DNA from: Punctularia strigosozonata HHB-11173 SS5
Taxonomy: Eukaryota; Basidiomycota; Agaricomycetes; Corticiales; Punctulariaceae
Assembly (NCBI RefSeq): GCF_000264995.1
Contig: NW_006767433.1
Location: forward strand, 454,953 to 518,952
Direction of reading: 5' to 3'
Length of the DNA stretch: 64,000 nucleotides
The position numbers and the translations under genes are program-made. Positions 43,515 through 54,059 of the stretch are shown one piece after another (within the stretch, counting starts at the first letter, position 1; every line of letters begins with the position of its first letter). Under the pieces are notes generated by a model that saw nothing but the letters and a program-made list of their open reading frames with translations, was not told the DNA's origin and did no database searches.

Positions 43515-46500
43515 ATGCCGGCACGACGTACCTACCATTCCCAAATGTCGGAGCGCTTGGCCGCTCTGCATATGGTGTCGGTGCCACCTCCCACACTTCT
43601 GGATCTACAGGATATGATTGCTGTCGTCTCCACCGCCATGACCAAATCTCTGAATCGTCCATCCCGCTCCCGACAACGCTCCCATAGCCTGAGACCTGTG
43701 GTGGACTCAGGCGCAACTGGGTCGGGCATTGGGCCTGATCATAATGGCAGTGACTACATCACGCGCAGACAAATGCGCATTCTCCGAAGCATCCAGGATG
43801 GCATCACGGAGTGCCAGACAAAGTCGACTCAGCCGAGGAGCATCCAACTTTATCTTGAACTTCGAGGACGCCTGGGGGATCTTCGTACAGCCCTGCAACA
43901 GCTCACTCGTCAAGTCCCATCGATCCAATCCGGCAAGAGCGCTGCAATCGTACAAATCGATGGCCTTGAAGACGAGTTGTATGAGTGGAATAAGTCTCTG
44001 GGATCTCATGTACAATCAATTNNNNNNNNNNNNNNNNNNNNNNNNNNNNNNNNNNNNNNNNNNNNNNNNNNNNNNNNNNNNNNNNNNNNNNNNNNNNNNN
44101 NNNNNNNNNNNNNNNNNNNNNNNNNNNNNNNNNNNNNNNNNNNNNNNNNNNNNNNNNNNNNNNNNNNNNNNNNNNNNNNNNNNNNNNNNNNNNNNNNNNN
44201 NNNNNNNNNNNNNNNNNNNNNNNNNNNNNNNNNNNNNNNNNNNNNNNNNNNNNNNNNNNNNNNNNNNNNNNNNNNNNNNNNNNNNNNNNNNNNNNNNNNN
44301 NNNNNNNNNNNNNNNNNAAGACGAGTTGTATGAGTGGAATAAGTCTCTGGAGTCTCATGTACAATCAATCGTATTTGACAGTGGTAAGCAGCTCGACTTC
44401 TCCTGATCACTGTTGTTGTCACTAACAATACGTGTGCAGCTCATCATTTTGAGCATCAGATTGACCGATACACCGCTTTAGCCCAAGTTCTCATGACCAT
44501 CGCCTTCATCTGTCACATCGTCATGGGGATCAGTCGTCGCAACGCGGAATTCATCGTCGGTGCCATGGTGCTTTGCCTCAACATCGCTAGTTTCCGTCCT
44601 GGAGATGTCGCGCTGCAAACGTCATACCAACATCTCCCTACATCCCTCCAAGCCATCTTGCCGAAGTTTGGTGCTGGTGGTCATTTCGTCGCATATGCTG
44701 TCTGTCCTGTCTGCCATCACACATATCCACCTTCTGTCACCGGTTCATACCCCCAAATCTGTACCAACAAGCCGTTGCCAGATACAGAGTGTCATGAACA
44801 ACTTTGTGACAACAAGGGCAATCCGTTGAAGACGTTCCTCTATCACTCTTTTCCTGATTATCTATCAGGCCTGCTCTCAGACCCAGATCTGAAGAGGGAA
44901 ATGGACAACGCGACGTCGTCTGTTGCGGACGCTGCGTTCATGGACCTCAACGATGACACCATCCGAAGCCCCTTCCACGCCTCTTTCCTGCAATCGTTCC
45001 GTGGGGCGGACGGGGAGTTCTTCATGACGGATTGCGCGGATGGTCGTTACGCCTTCTCCCTGTGTGTCGACTTCTTCAACGTTGAAGGGATGAATATTCG
45101 CGGGGCCCGTACCTCCTGTGGCATCATCGCGTTAGCCTGCTTGAACTTACTGGTCGATATCCGCTACAAACCTCAGAATATGTACCTTGCTGGCATTATC
45201 CCCGGCCCCAAAGAACCACCGCTCACTGCGACTAATCACTATCTTCGCCCACTCATCGATGATATGGTCAAGGCATGGCATCCCGGAATATACGTTTCTC
45301 GGATGGCTCTCCGTCCTCACAGTCGCTTGATGCACAGTGTCATCGCCAATGGTGTGTGCGATCTTCCTGCCGCCTGTAAGACATCATCGCTTGCCCCGTC
45401 TATTTCCAAAATCTTTTGCTCGCTGTGCGACTGTTGGCATGTTACCGATGACAAAGGCAACATCATCAAAGACTGGTGTCGTCTCCTCAATCGCATGGAT
45501 TACGAGGCCTGGAATATGCGTGACGGGTCTGAAATGTGTTCCTTTGCGGAGCGTTGGCGTGATGCGAGCTCAACACGAGAGCAGGATGACATATTTAAGC
45601 GGCATGGAGTCCGCTGGTCAGAGCTGTGGCGGCTACCTTATTGGGACCCCACCATCCAACTCGTCGTCGACCCCATGCATTGCTTGTATGAGGGGCTTGC
45701 CAAGTTTCATTTCACCACTGTCCTTGGTCTATCGGACCCCAGTGTGACAGACGCTGCAAAATCTCAACCGGCCTTCTCATGGATGTTCGCGCTGCCACCT
45801 ATCGATGATGAAGACATTGGACTTGGCGATGTCGATTCCGTCATCAACGTCCCCCCCGACCTCGGACCTGGCGATGCCCATTCCATCATCGACGTCTCCC
45901 CAGACAGTCAAGATGACAATGGCTTGAACATCAATGTCTCCGCTGATGTGCCCGACGTGGTTTGGACGCAGAAGCAGGTGAAGGACGTGCAGAAAGTCCA
46001 TTCCTTGTTGACCTCACCGGTTCGGTCTTCGGATGTCTCACCAGGTTTGTCGTTCGGTGAACTTCGGGACCACCTTTTGCAACATATGGCACAATCTCTG
46101 CGCTTCGTAGCAGATGATTTGGATCTTCATGTTCAACCCGTTCATCGTCGTTCACCAACGAAAGCAGAGTTCGTGATCGCGATGATTGAATGGGTTCGTG
46201 ATATCTTACCTGTTAAGTTGATTCCTGACTCTTATCTGATCACAGCGCCGCCATCAATCGCTCCAACCGCCAGCGCAACCAGTTTCATCAACTGATATGT
46301 TACACCGGCTTCGTGAGGTTATCCGAAAGGTCATGAAACCATCGTGGGTTGAGGCCATCCCGGAGGACTTTGGCGCTGCCAGTGCCGGGACACCGAAAGT
46401 GGCCGAATGGCGTACACTCTTCAGAATCTACCTACCGTTGGCCCTTGTTTCCCTACTGTCGGAGGGCACGTCCCCCCAGTTCATGGACATGGTTGATAAT

Positions 46501-47445
46501 ACGATGGAACTCGTCCTTGCCTTGATCATTGGCTGCCGTGGAACCACGTCCGAGGAACATGCCGCTGCCTACCATGAGCACTTGCGCAACTACATTGAAG
46601 GGATGCAAGTTCTATACCCGACCTTGCAATGCAACTCGATACACCATCTAGCCTTCCACATCTATGACTTCCTACTCATATTCGGTCCAGTGCCATTGTG
46701 GTGGTGTTTCCCTTACGAGCGTCTCATAGGCAAACTACAACGTACAAATCACAACCACGTCTTCGGCGAGCTTGAGGCAACTATTCATCGCACTTTCGTT
46801 TACACCAGCAGCCTCTTTCGATGGCTGTCGCGACCTTCATGTCCAGACATTGTCCTCGCGTGCAAACACCTCTACGACAAGGTTTACACCAGTCAACGTG
46901 ATGACATTCTGATCATGGCCGACGACGAGGACACGTTATCCACCACAGTTCCAGTCCCCGACATAATGGCCGACATCATGAGCGGCCATGTCAAGCTCAT
47001 CGTGCGTAATCATCTGCGGTGTCACCGTCAGGTCTTCAGCACTTGGCGGGCTCACCAAGGTAATAGCCGCGTCGCCCACATTTTCCACCACCAGCTCCGG
47101 GTGGGATGGATTGAATACATATACCGCGACGGAGGCGTGTGGATGTACGCGATACAGCACTTCCGGTGCTCCGAGCCTGGTCCATTTGCAAAGTGGCCCG
47201 CTCTTGGCGCCTTGATATGTTCCATAGACATGGAAGAGGAACTTTTCCCGGTCGAATCCAAGAACGTCGTCCACCATGTTGCTATGTACCCGATATCGGA
47301 TACTTCCCTTGCTGCCATTCGTTTAACGCCATCAGTACGTATCTTCTTTCCCTGCCTCCTTTCTTGTGAGTGTCGCCTTGCACGACGTGTCATCGCGACA
47401 CCTCGCCGTCCTTTGACCATCCCTCACCGGTCACATATGTGGTAA
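43515..47445 (+). CDS. tnp2-family (CACTA/EnSpm-like) transposase
   Basis: From MPARRTYHSQMSERLAALHM the frame runs to the assembly gap (44022), resumes at EDELYEWNKSLESHVQSI, crosses a 46-nt intron (44394-44439) and continues with HHFEHQIDRYTALAQVLMTI. The core contains CPVCHHTYPP and CSLCDCWH (zinc-like pairs), DFFNVEGMN, and PYWDPTIQLVVDPMHCLYEG (45640-45700), the tnp2 signature around D-x-MH. The C-terminal half (46297-47445) has SWVEAIPEDFGAASAGTPKV and HIYDFLLIFGPVPLWWCFPY, also typical. A break at about 46,206-46,296 needs a short intron (a 34-nt candidate, 46214-46247, restores the frame) or is a frameshift. The gene ends at the inner edge of the right inverted repeat. It should cut and paste the element through its ends. 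Confidence 0.85.
44022..44317. other. Assembly gap (296 N) with repeated flanks
   Basis: About 54 bases before the gap (43968-44021) and after it (44318-44371) are the same sequence with two or three differences. The gap is therefore probably two overlapping contig ends that were not merged, not missing DNA. Confidence 0.85.
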
Positions 47446-47875
47446 CTGACATCGGCCGGCGGATCTCGACGACGGGCTTTGAAGACCCACTTATGGGGTA
47501 CTGAGCGGGTGCTCACGGGTCGCTGACTGGACCGCTCAATCTGCATCGGTATGGAATTTGAAACTCTCGCCTCCTCAGTCGGAAAAAGAGTAATTGAAAT
47601 TCTATCCTGTGTTTTCACCTCGCGCATTCTTGAAAATCTAACATATCGTATATGCCTAATTGTTCTTATAATGTAGCTGTAGATACGCTCATCGTGTTCA
47701 CTTGAAATTCCCCACTCATTAGTTCTTGAAATATCAAAAGGCATGCTGAATACACTTGGTTTTAAAATGTGGGTATATGTTTCCGTCTTTTGTGATTGAG
47801 CGACCGATCTTCAAAATCTCATCCGCGCACGGTTATAAATTCAACACATATCTGAACTCTGATCCCACCGCCGTG
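47434..47875 (-). repeat. Right terminal inverted repeat of the giant transposon
   Basis: Reverse complement of 28570-29011. The outer end reads CCACCGCCGTG followed by TAT. The transposase stop lies just inside it. Confidence 0.88.
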
Positions 47876-48185
47876 TATGTAGGGCACACCTTAGTGCTAT
47901 ATAGCTCACACATTAGTGCTACTGAAACTATATATCCTTATGTAAACTCTACAGCAATCATATGCTCAATAGATATTGTAGTCATCTGAATAAAATTACT
48001 TTTTATTTATTTATTATATATCACTCATAATCAATCAAAATCCTAGTAAAAAAGCATTGATTTCCATCATATTCTATTTAAGTTACAAAAGTACTACGAG
48101 GTGATTATGTAAGCAATGCATACAAGCTGCAGATACGGCAAAGCTGTCGATTTTGCTACTGCAGGTGCATGGCAGGGACTGAGCC
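47876..48185. other. AT-rich spacer, no gene
   Basis: Very AT-rich (for example TTATTTATTTATTATATATC near 48,003), unlike the GC-rich neighbours. No ORF of note. Confidence 0.5.
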
Positions 48186-48189
48186 GGGC

Positions 48190-49070
48190 CCGTCGAGTCG
48201 GCTAGTGCTCAGCGTTGGGCGCAGGGAGGAGCCAAAGCCAAAGTGTGGGGGTGGGGAGTAGAAGCGACGCCAAGCGAGACCGCGTTGGCAGCTCAGGCTT
48301 GGCGTTGGGCAAAGAGCGGTGGTGAGGGCGAGGATGGGGGCGACACCGAGCGCGACCGTGTTGGCGGCTCACACTTGGGGCTGGTTGAAGGGAGGCCACG
48401 AGGGTGGTAGGTGATGCCAAATGCAACCGCATTGGTGACTCGCGTTTGGCGTTGGGCAAAGGGGGGCCGCAAGGGTGGGAGGCAACGCCAAACGCGACTG
48501 CGTTGGCGGCTCACATTCAGCGTTGGGCAAAGGGGGGCCAGAGATTGGTAGGCAACGCCGAGCGCGACCACGTTGGCGGCTCGCACTCGGTGCTGTGGGA
48601 AGGAGGATGTGAGGGGAAGCCGAGTCCAACCGCGTTTGCAGCTCGAGCTCGGCGTTGGACGGAGGGGAGCAAGAGGCAGGAGGCTGGCAGGAAGGTTGCA
48701 CCCAGTGAGACCACGTTGGCAGCTCTCGCTCAGGGCTGGCAAAAGGTGGGCAAGGATGTGGAAGGATGCGCCGAGCGCAACCACATTGGTGACTCGCACT
48801 CAGGGAAGGGCAGACGGCAGGGGCGGGGGTGGAAGCAGCGCTGAGCGCAACCACGTTGGTGGCTTGCGATAGAGGCAGACGGCAGGGGCGGGGGTGGAAG
48901 CAGCACCGAGCGCGACCGCATTGGCTGCTCACGGCTGGCGCTGGGCGGAAGGCGGGCAGGCAGCAGAATTGGCGCTGAGCACGACCGCATTGGTGGCTTG
49001 TGCTTGGGGCCAGGCAAATGGCAGAGGTGAAAGTTGGGGGCGGCAGGTGGGCACTTCGAGTGCTGGGAGT
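48190..49070. repeat. Degenerate minisatellite, ~70-bp period, about a dozen units
   Basis: Each unit holds a CGAGCGC(A/G)ACC(A/G)CGTTGG core followed by CGGCTC, then GCGTTGGGCAAAGG or similar and a G-rich spacer. Units are visible at about 48255, 48340, 48415, 48485, 48555, 48700, 48770, 48840, 48905 and 48975. Long minus-strand frames here (48293-49221) are translations of the repeat with ASHQCGRA-like periodicity, not genes. Confidence 0.75.
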
Positions 49071-50123
49071 GGTTTGTGACAGTGAGCGCAGGGACTTGCA
49101 CGTTGATGCACGCACTTGCAAGCGTGGCACTGGGCGTACTTGACAGCGCTGAGTTGTGCGCACTTGCCAGTGCGGTGGGCTGAGACGGCAAGCCACATTT
49201 GCCAGCGCGGAGGGCAAACACGTGTCACGGCCAGGTCACGTGATGCATGGGTGTGCATTGAATCTCTAAGTCCGCGTTGGCCACTGTGTCTCACATAGTC
49301 CACAAGCTCCTTGATACTTAGCAACCTTGTACATAGTTTATTCATGCATATATCTGACAATGTATAGGCTAACATTACAGTTCAAGACCTGAGACTGACT
49401 TAGATTATGGACGGTGTAAGTTGGGAGCCCTGCTATCACCACTATACAGATACATACCAGATCTATGGGTGCTATATTGACTGCACCTATGAGCTATGTG
49501 TCACTATGTAGCTAGTACTTTGAACTATACTACCTATAGTTACTATATAGCACGATATAGCGACTGACCTACTTCTACATAGCAACCATAGCACTATATA
49601 GCAACTGGGCAACTTCTATATAGCAGCCATAGCACTACAATAGTGTCCATAGTTCTGAGGAGCAGCTATATAGATCAAGATTTTTTCAGATGATAGCTAT
49701 GGAGTTTTACCAGATGAGTGCTGATTTCTCTCTGCGTACTAAGGACGAGTTCATGCTGCATATGTTTATTGCATGGTCCCTGTTCACCCAACTAGCCTAT
49801 TCCGCACATCACGCCATTGACAAACAAGCACATACAAAGGTAAGTACCAAGACTATACTCGATGTGCCCAGGACTTACCAAAATTCAACAGAATAATGCT
49901 ATAAAGTAATAATGCTACACATGACCTAGAAGATGTTGACATGGAAGGATCGGATTTCTATGGACCCCCTAGCATCAACATGCTCATCCTTTCACCGCCG
50001 TCACCACTCACACTCAGTGGGCCACTGACCATCTTTCAGATCTGCAGCACTAAGAAGGTCAATGTACCATTGGCTATCAGAGTACTTTTGATGATATTCA
50101 CTAGGATTTATATAGACATCATG
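49071..50123. other. AT-rich repeat zone, no gene
   Basis: Holds many short CTATATAG/CATAGCACTATA repeats (49,490-49,690). I see no supported coding sequence. Confidence 0.45.
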
Positions 50124-50233
50124 TCTCAGGAAAAATCTACATTGCTATGGCAGGCTATATATACTATAGAGTACTACCATAGCACTACCATAGCACTCTA
50201 TAGCTTCTATAGCTCTGGGGTTTTGCCAGATGG
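50124..50233 (+). repeat. Dispersed AT-rich repeat, copy 2
   Basis: Begins TCTCAGGAAAAATCTACATT and ends near GGGGTTTTGCCAGATGG; near-identical to the copies at 28,322 and 57,076. Confidence 0.7.
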
Positions 50234-50950
50234 TATATACCCAAGGCACAAGGGTATTGCTATATAGTTGCAGCTAGAGGCAGTCTCACACAGGTGGCAG
50301 AAGGCTATGCACTCAAAAGAGCTGACACTGCTAGCCTTTGTAAATTCTTTTGGCAAGAAATCATATCTAGATATGGTGCCGTTGCTGAAGTGATCACGGA
50401 CAATGAAAAGGAAGTTTAAGACACATTCAAACAACTGGTAGACATGTACAGTGATCCACTACTCCTGTGGACAGCACCACTCCCTTGGACAACGGCTAAT
50501 TCCTCAACAATGTGACACTCTTTCCAATCCATTATTTTTCTACACATGTATTCACTATGTACCCACATCTTGTAGTGACTATTTTGAGTTTCTGTTTTGT
50601 TGTGCCCGGATGGAAAATAAAAAACCATGTTGTGGCTGTGCAGTCAAAAAAAATTGTTTTGGCTCTTGTGCACCAGGGATTGGTTTAGCCTCAACATAAT
50701 TTACATATCATAATAGTACATGCTTGAATGTACTATCTCATGTTTTTACTGTGATGATACTCCGTGTTTTGAGCTCACAATGTCTAGTACACTTCAGCCA
50801 GGCCTCCAGGACCATTGTCATGTGATGCAGCAGAGGCAGCCAAAAATTTTCCCACACTTATTGCACCCATCGTGCAGCAGCGATCTTGTGCTCTCGAAGA
50901 GCAACCACAATGATCAGAGCTTGCACACACCTGTTTGAACTGTTGCACCA

Positions 50951-52410
50951 TGGTAGGACAACATGTTCCTGCAAAGAGGAAGGAGGAGGAGCAGAGGGCT
51001 ATCAAGAATAAGCTCTATGATGAAGCCAAGGAGCTGTACAAGGTAGAGGAGGCTAAGCCCAAGGGTGATGCTACTAAGGGGAGTCTCTGAGCTGTCTGCA
51101 AGATGGTGTCAGATGCACACTTTGCGGAGACAGCTACCCGGGTCAGGCTCCATCCTCAAACCTTGTCCAACCGCTTTCATAGTGCTGTATCTATCAATTA
51201 GTTTAATAGGACCAAGGAGACACTCACTCTGGAGGAGGATAGGATTGTTGTAGATTTTCTACTAGGTTTGGCCGCTCATGGCTTCCCCCTCAACTATTCT
51301 TGTCTTTGGTAACATGCTGAGACAATTGCTTGAGCTCGACTTGGCACAGAATTTCCTGAGGAGGGCTTGGGTATCAACTGGCCCAATCAGTTTGTGAAGC
51401 CACATCAAGACAAGCTGAAGACTTGCTGGTCACAGCCTCTCGACTCGAAGCAGAGCCATGCTGTTAAACATGCAACCAAGAAGGCATGGTTTGCCCTTCT
51501 GGAGAAGGTATTGGTGGAGGAGGAAATTGATGAAGAGTGCATTTATGCAATGGACGAGACAAGTTTCCAAGCTGGAGAGGGCAAGAAGCAGCAGGTGATT
51601 GAACGTGCAGGCACTTACCACCAACTCCAGCAGCATAGTGGAGGGAGGCAGCAAATATCATGGCAATTGTCACAATCTGTGCTGATTGTTCTTACATCCC
51701 TCTGGCTATCTTGCATGCAGGTGGTGTATTTCTGCCAACATGGGATCAGGAAACTCCCTTAGGCTCTTTGTGAGTTCATCTGCACAGAATATGAAATTAA
51801 TTGATTAATATGGTCTCAGTCTTGGGTATTCTGCAAAAGGTTGGACTGATGGCGAGATTGGTGCATTATGACTTCAAGATTTTGATAATAAGACATGTGC
51901 TAAGGTATAGTCTCATGCTCGTATATTAAGACATAAACTCACTGCATACAAACTAGGCTGGTGACTGCAAAAGACTATTGCTCGTTGACAGTCATAATTC
52001 ACATCACACCATCGACTTCCTTGAATATGCTCAGGCGCACAACATCATGGTCCTCCTGTGCTATCCAGCACATACAAAACATATTATACAGGGTCTATAG
52101 ATGTGGCTCTCAAGAGGTACTGGACAGAAGAACGGGATAACTACAAGCGCGAGTATGGTGAAGCAGTTTCCAAGAAGAACTTTATGGCTATCTACGGCGC
52201 TGCACATGTCTGTGCATTAACCCCTGATAATATCCGTGCAGCATTCAGGAAGGCTGGTATGTGGCCCTATAACCCTGATGTCATCACAAACAGCATGATG
52301 GTGCCATCTCAGGAGACTTCACAACAAGCATACATGTTTGTTCAGCTGTCACTGTCCACACCAGTTTGCATTCTCGCTGGGGCACTTCACGATCTGGTAG
52401 TTATGTAAGA
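50951..52410 (+). pseudogene. Decayed pogo-like (Tc1/mariner superfamily) transposase
   Basis: Translated pieces in order: MVGQHVPAKRKEEEQRAIKN (N-terminal basic helix), TATRVRLHPQTLSNRFH (helix-turn-helix-like), INWPNQFVKPHQDKLKTCWS, ECIYAMDETSFQAGEGKKQQ (first catalytic Asp), LLLVDSHNSHHTIDFLEYAQ (second Asp), YPAHT, LKRYWTEERDNYKREYGEAV, KKNFMAIYGAA and NIRAAFRKAGMWPYNPDVIT (third acidic region). This order is that of DDE_1 pogo/Fot1 transposases with CENP-B-like DNA binding. Stops near 51,088, 51,200 and 51,310, and frame changes near 51,760 and 52,070, show it is dead. Terminal repeats were not found. Confidence 0.78.
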
Positions 52411-52710
52411 TTCTAATTGCCCCCACCACTCCTCCTACTGCTAGCAGCTCTGCAGCGACCTATGGTTCATGACAGACAGATGCTCCAAATTTCCAGGTTC
52501 CCTCCCAGCTTCAGGAGACATTTGACCGTCTCTCAAAATCCTCCGCATTGTATCTCTTGGGCAACTCCCCTGTCTCATCTGAGCAGCCATATCTGCAGAT
52601 TAATCCTATCACAATCTCACCTGTGAAAGCTTCTCATGCAGATCTCCTATCTCAGGACCCAGCTACTGAGAGAGAAGCACTTTTGCAGCATGCACTTCAG
52701 GATGCTCGTG

Positions 52711-53222
52711 TGTCAGGGTAAGCGCTGGACCTCCTAGGAGCCACGCAGATCCCTCGGGACAGCGGCGGAGACGCTGTCACACAAGGCAGGGAGGCAACTG
52801 AGTATATATATGAAGGTACGAGGGAGAATACACATACCTGTCGCACAAGGCAAGGAGGCAACTGAGAGAACAAGTCTGGATTGCTCCGTGGTGCGACAGG
52901 CGACTATATAGTAGCTGAATAATCCATCAGCGCAACGAGAGATGGTCTAATGAGAGAAGAGGAGGGTCCTCGGGCACCCGACACATGACCAATGGAGCAG
53001 CCTAGGAAGGCCGCGTGGCGTGCGAAGGTCCTAGGAGCGCCGAGCAACAGAACAAAATAGGGGAGATGCCAAAAGGAGGGCGCGGGAAGCCTAGGAAGGC
53101 ACGGGAGAGCGTGACTGAATAGGGAAGCAGAAGCATTAGAGGAAACGAACAAAACGAGACAGAAGCGGGACCAAAACAGGAACAATGGGACATGAGGCGA
53201 GTGTGGGAGGCGTGCCCTGACA
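52711..53222 (-). repeat. Solo LTR (fossil), minus orientation
   Basis: Starts TGTCAGGGTAAGCGC and ends GTGCCCTGACA as read on the + strand, with TGTCAG/CTGACA ends. Its reverse complement matches the LTR at 53,411. Flanks TCGTG and TTGTG are a near-duplication. It lies beside the decayed pogo gene. No internal region is attached. Confidence 0.7.
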
Positions 53223-53410
53223 TTGTGTCCAAGAGGCATATCTCAAGGGTCAGCTACACGGTCAACAAGCAGGCATGATTTTGCAGAATGTTTATTGCGA
53301 GCGTGTATGCAGGCAGTTGTAAACACGTGAAAAATCAAGATTTTTACATGATTTCTTAGTCTAAAAATGCAGTCACAGACCTAGTGAGAAGAATTCTTAC
53401 CCTTCTGCGG

Positions 53411-54059
53411 TGTCAGGGCACGGCTCCCACACTCGCCTCATGTCTCATTGTTCCCCATTCTGCTTCTGCTTCTGTCCCATTTTGTTCATTTCCCGCAATA
53501 CTTCCGTCTCCCTATTTGGTCACGCTCTCCCTATTTGGTCACGCTCTCCCTATTTGGTCACGCTCTCCCTATTTGGTCACGCTCTCCCTATTTGGTCACG
53601 CTCTCCCTATTTGGTCACGCTCTCCCTATTTGGTCACGCTCTCCCTATTTGGTCACGCTCTCCCGTGCCCTCCTAGGCTTCCCGTGCCCTCCTTTTGGCA
53701 TCTCCCCTATTTTGTTCTGTTGCTCGGCGCTCCTAGGACCTTCGCACGCCACGCGGCCTTCCTAGGCTGCTCCATTGGTCACGTGTCAGGCGCCCGGCGA
53801 GGACCCTCCCCTTCTCTCATTGGACCATCTTTTGTTGCGCTGATGGATTATTAAGCTACTATATAGTCGCCTGTCGCACCGGGGAGCGACCCAGACTTGT
53901 TCTCTCAGTTGCCTCCCTGCCTTGTGTGACAGGTATGTGTATTCTCCCTCGTATCTTCATGTATATACTCAGTTGCCTCCCTGCCTTGTGCGACAGCATC
54001 TCCACCGCCGTCCTGGGGGATCCGCGCCGCTCCTAGGAGCTCCAGCGCGTACTCTGACA
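53411..54059 (+). repeat. Solo LTR (fossil) with perfect TGCGG duplication
   Basis: Ends TGTCAGGGCACGG...CTCTGACA, flanked by TGCGG at 53406-53410 and 54060-54064. It includes eight copies of a 19-bp unit (CTATTTGGTCACGCTCTCC, about 53,508-53,660) absent from the other LTR. A perfect duplication suggests a fairly recent insertion followed by LTR-LTR recombination. Confidence 0.82.

Larger units (their letters stand above)
28570..47875 (+). mobile_element. 19.3-kb tnp2/CACTA-like DNA transposon with cargo genes
   Basis: Bounded by 442-bp inverted repeats whose outermost bases are CACGGCGG...CCGCCGTG, flanked by TAT at 28567-28569 and 47876-47878, the 3-bp duplication expected for the CACTA/EnSpm superfamily. 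Inside are a tnp2-type transposase (43515-47445, +) next to the right end and six other genes: A (29111-32791, -), B (33846-36696, -), C (37328-37967, +), D (38002-38460, -), E (38587-39613, -) and a WD40 gene (40196-41521, +). Genes C, D, E and WD40 give uninterrupted models with 47-53 nt introns, so the element is young or its cargo is under selection. The true length is about 350 bp less if the gap at 44022-44317 is an unmerged overlap. No tyrosine-recombinase captain of the Starship type was seen. Confidence 0.9.

Noticed and set aside
43515-44428. ORFs reading through the N run
   Set aside because: Unknown bases cannot support a frame; only the parts outside the gap were used.
28570-47875. 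Interpretation as a Starship element
   Set aside because: No tyrosine-recombinase captain gene was seen; long inverted ends, a 3-bp duplication and a tnp2 transposase indicate the CACTA superfamily.
48293-49221. Long minus-strand ORFs (up to 282 aa) rich in Cys/His/Pro
   Set aside because: They translate a degenerate 70-bp tandem repeat in all frames; no start context and no domain.
53508-53660. Eight regular 19-bp repeats as a possible CRISPR-like array
   Set aside because: The repeats are directly adjacent with no spacers and lie inside an LTR.
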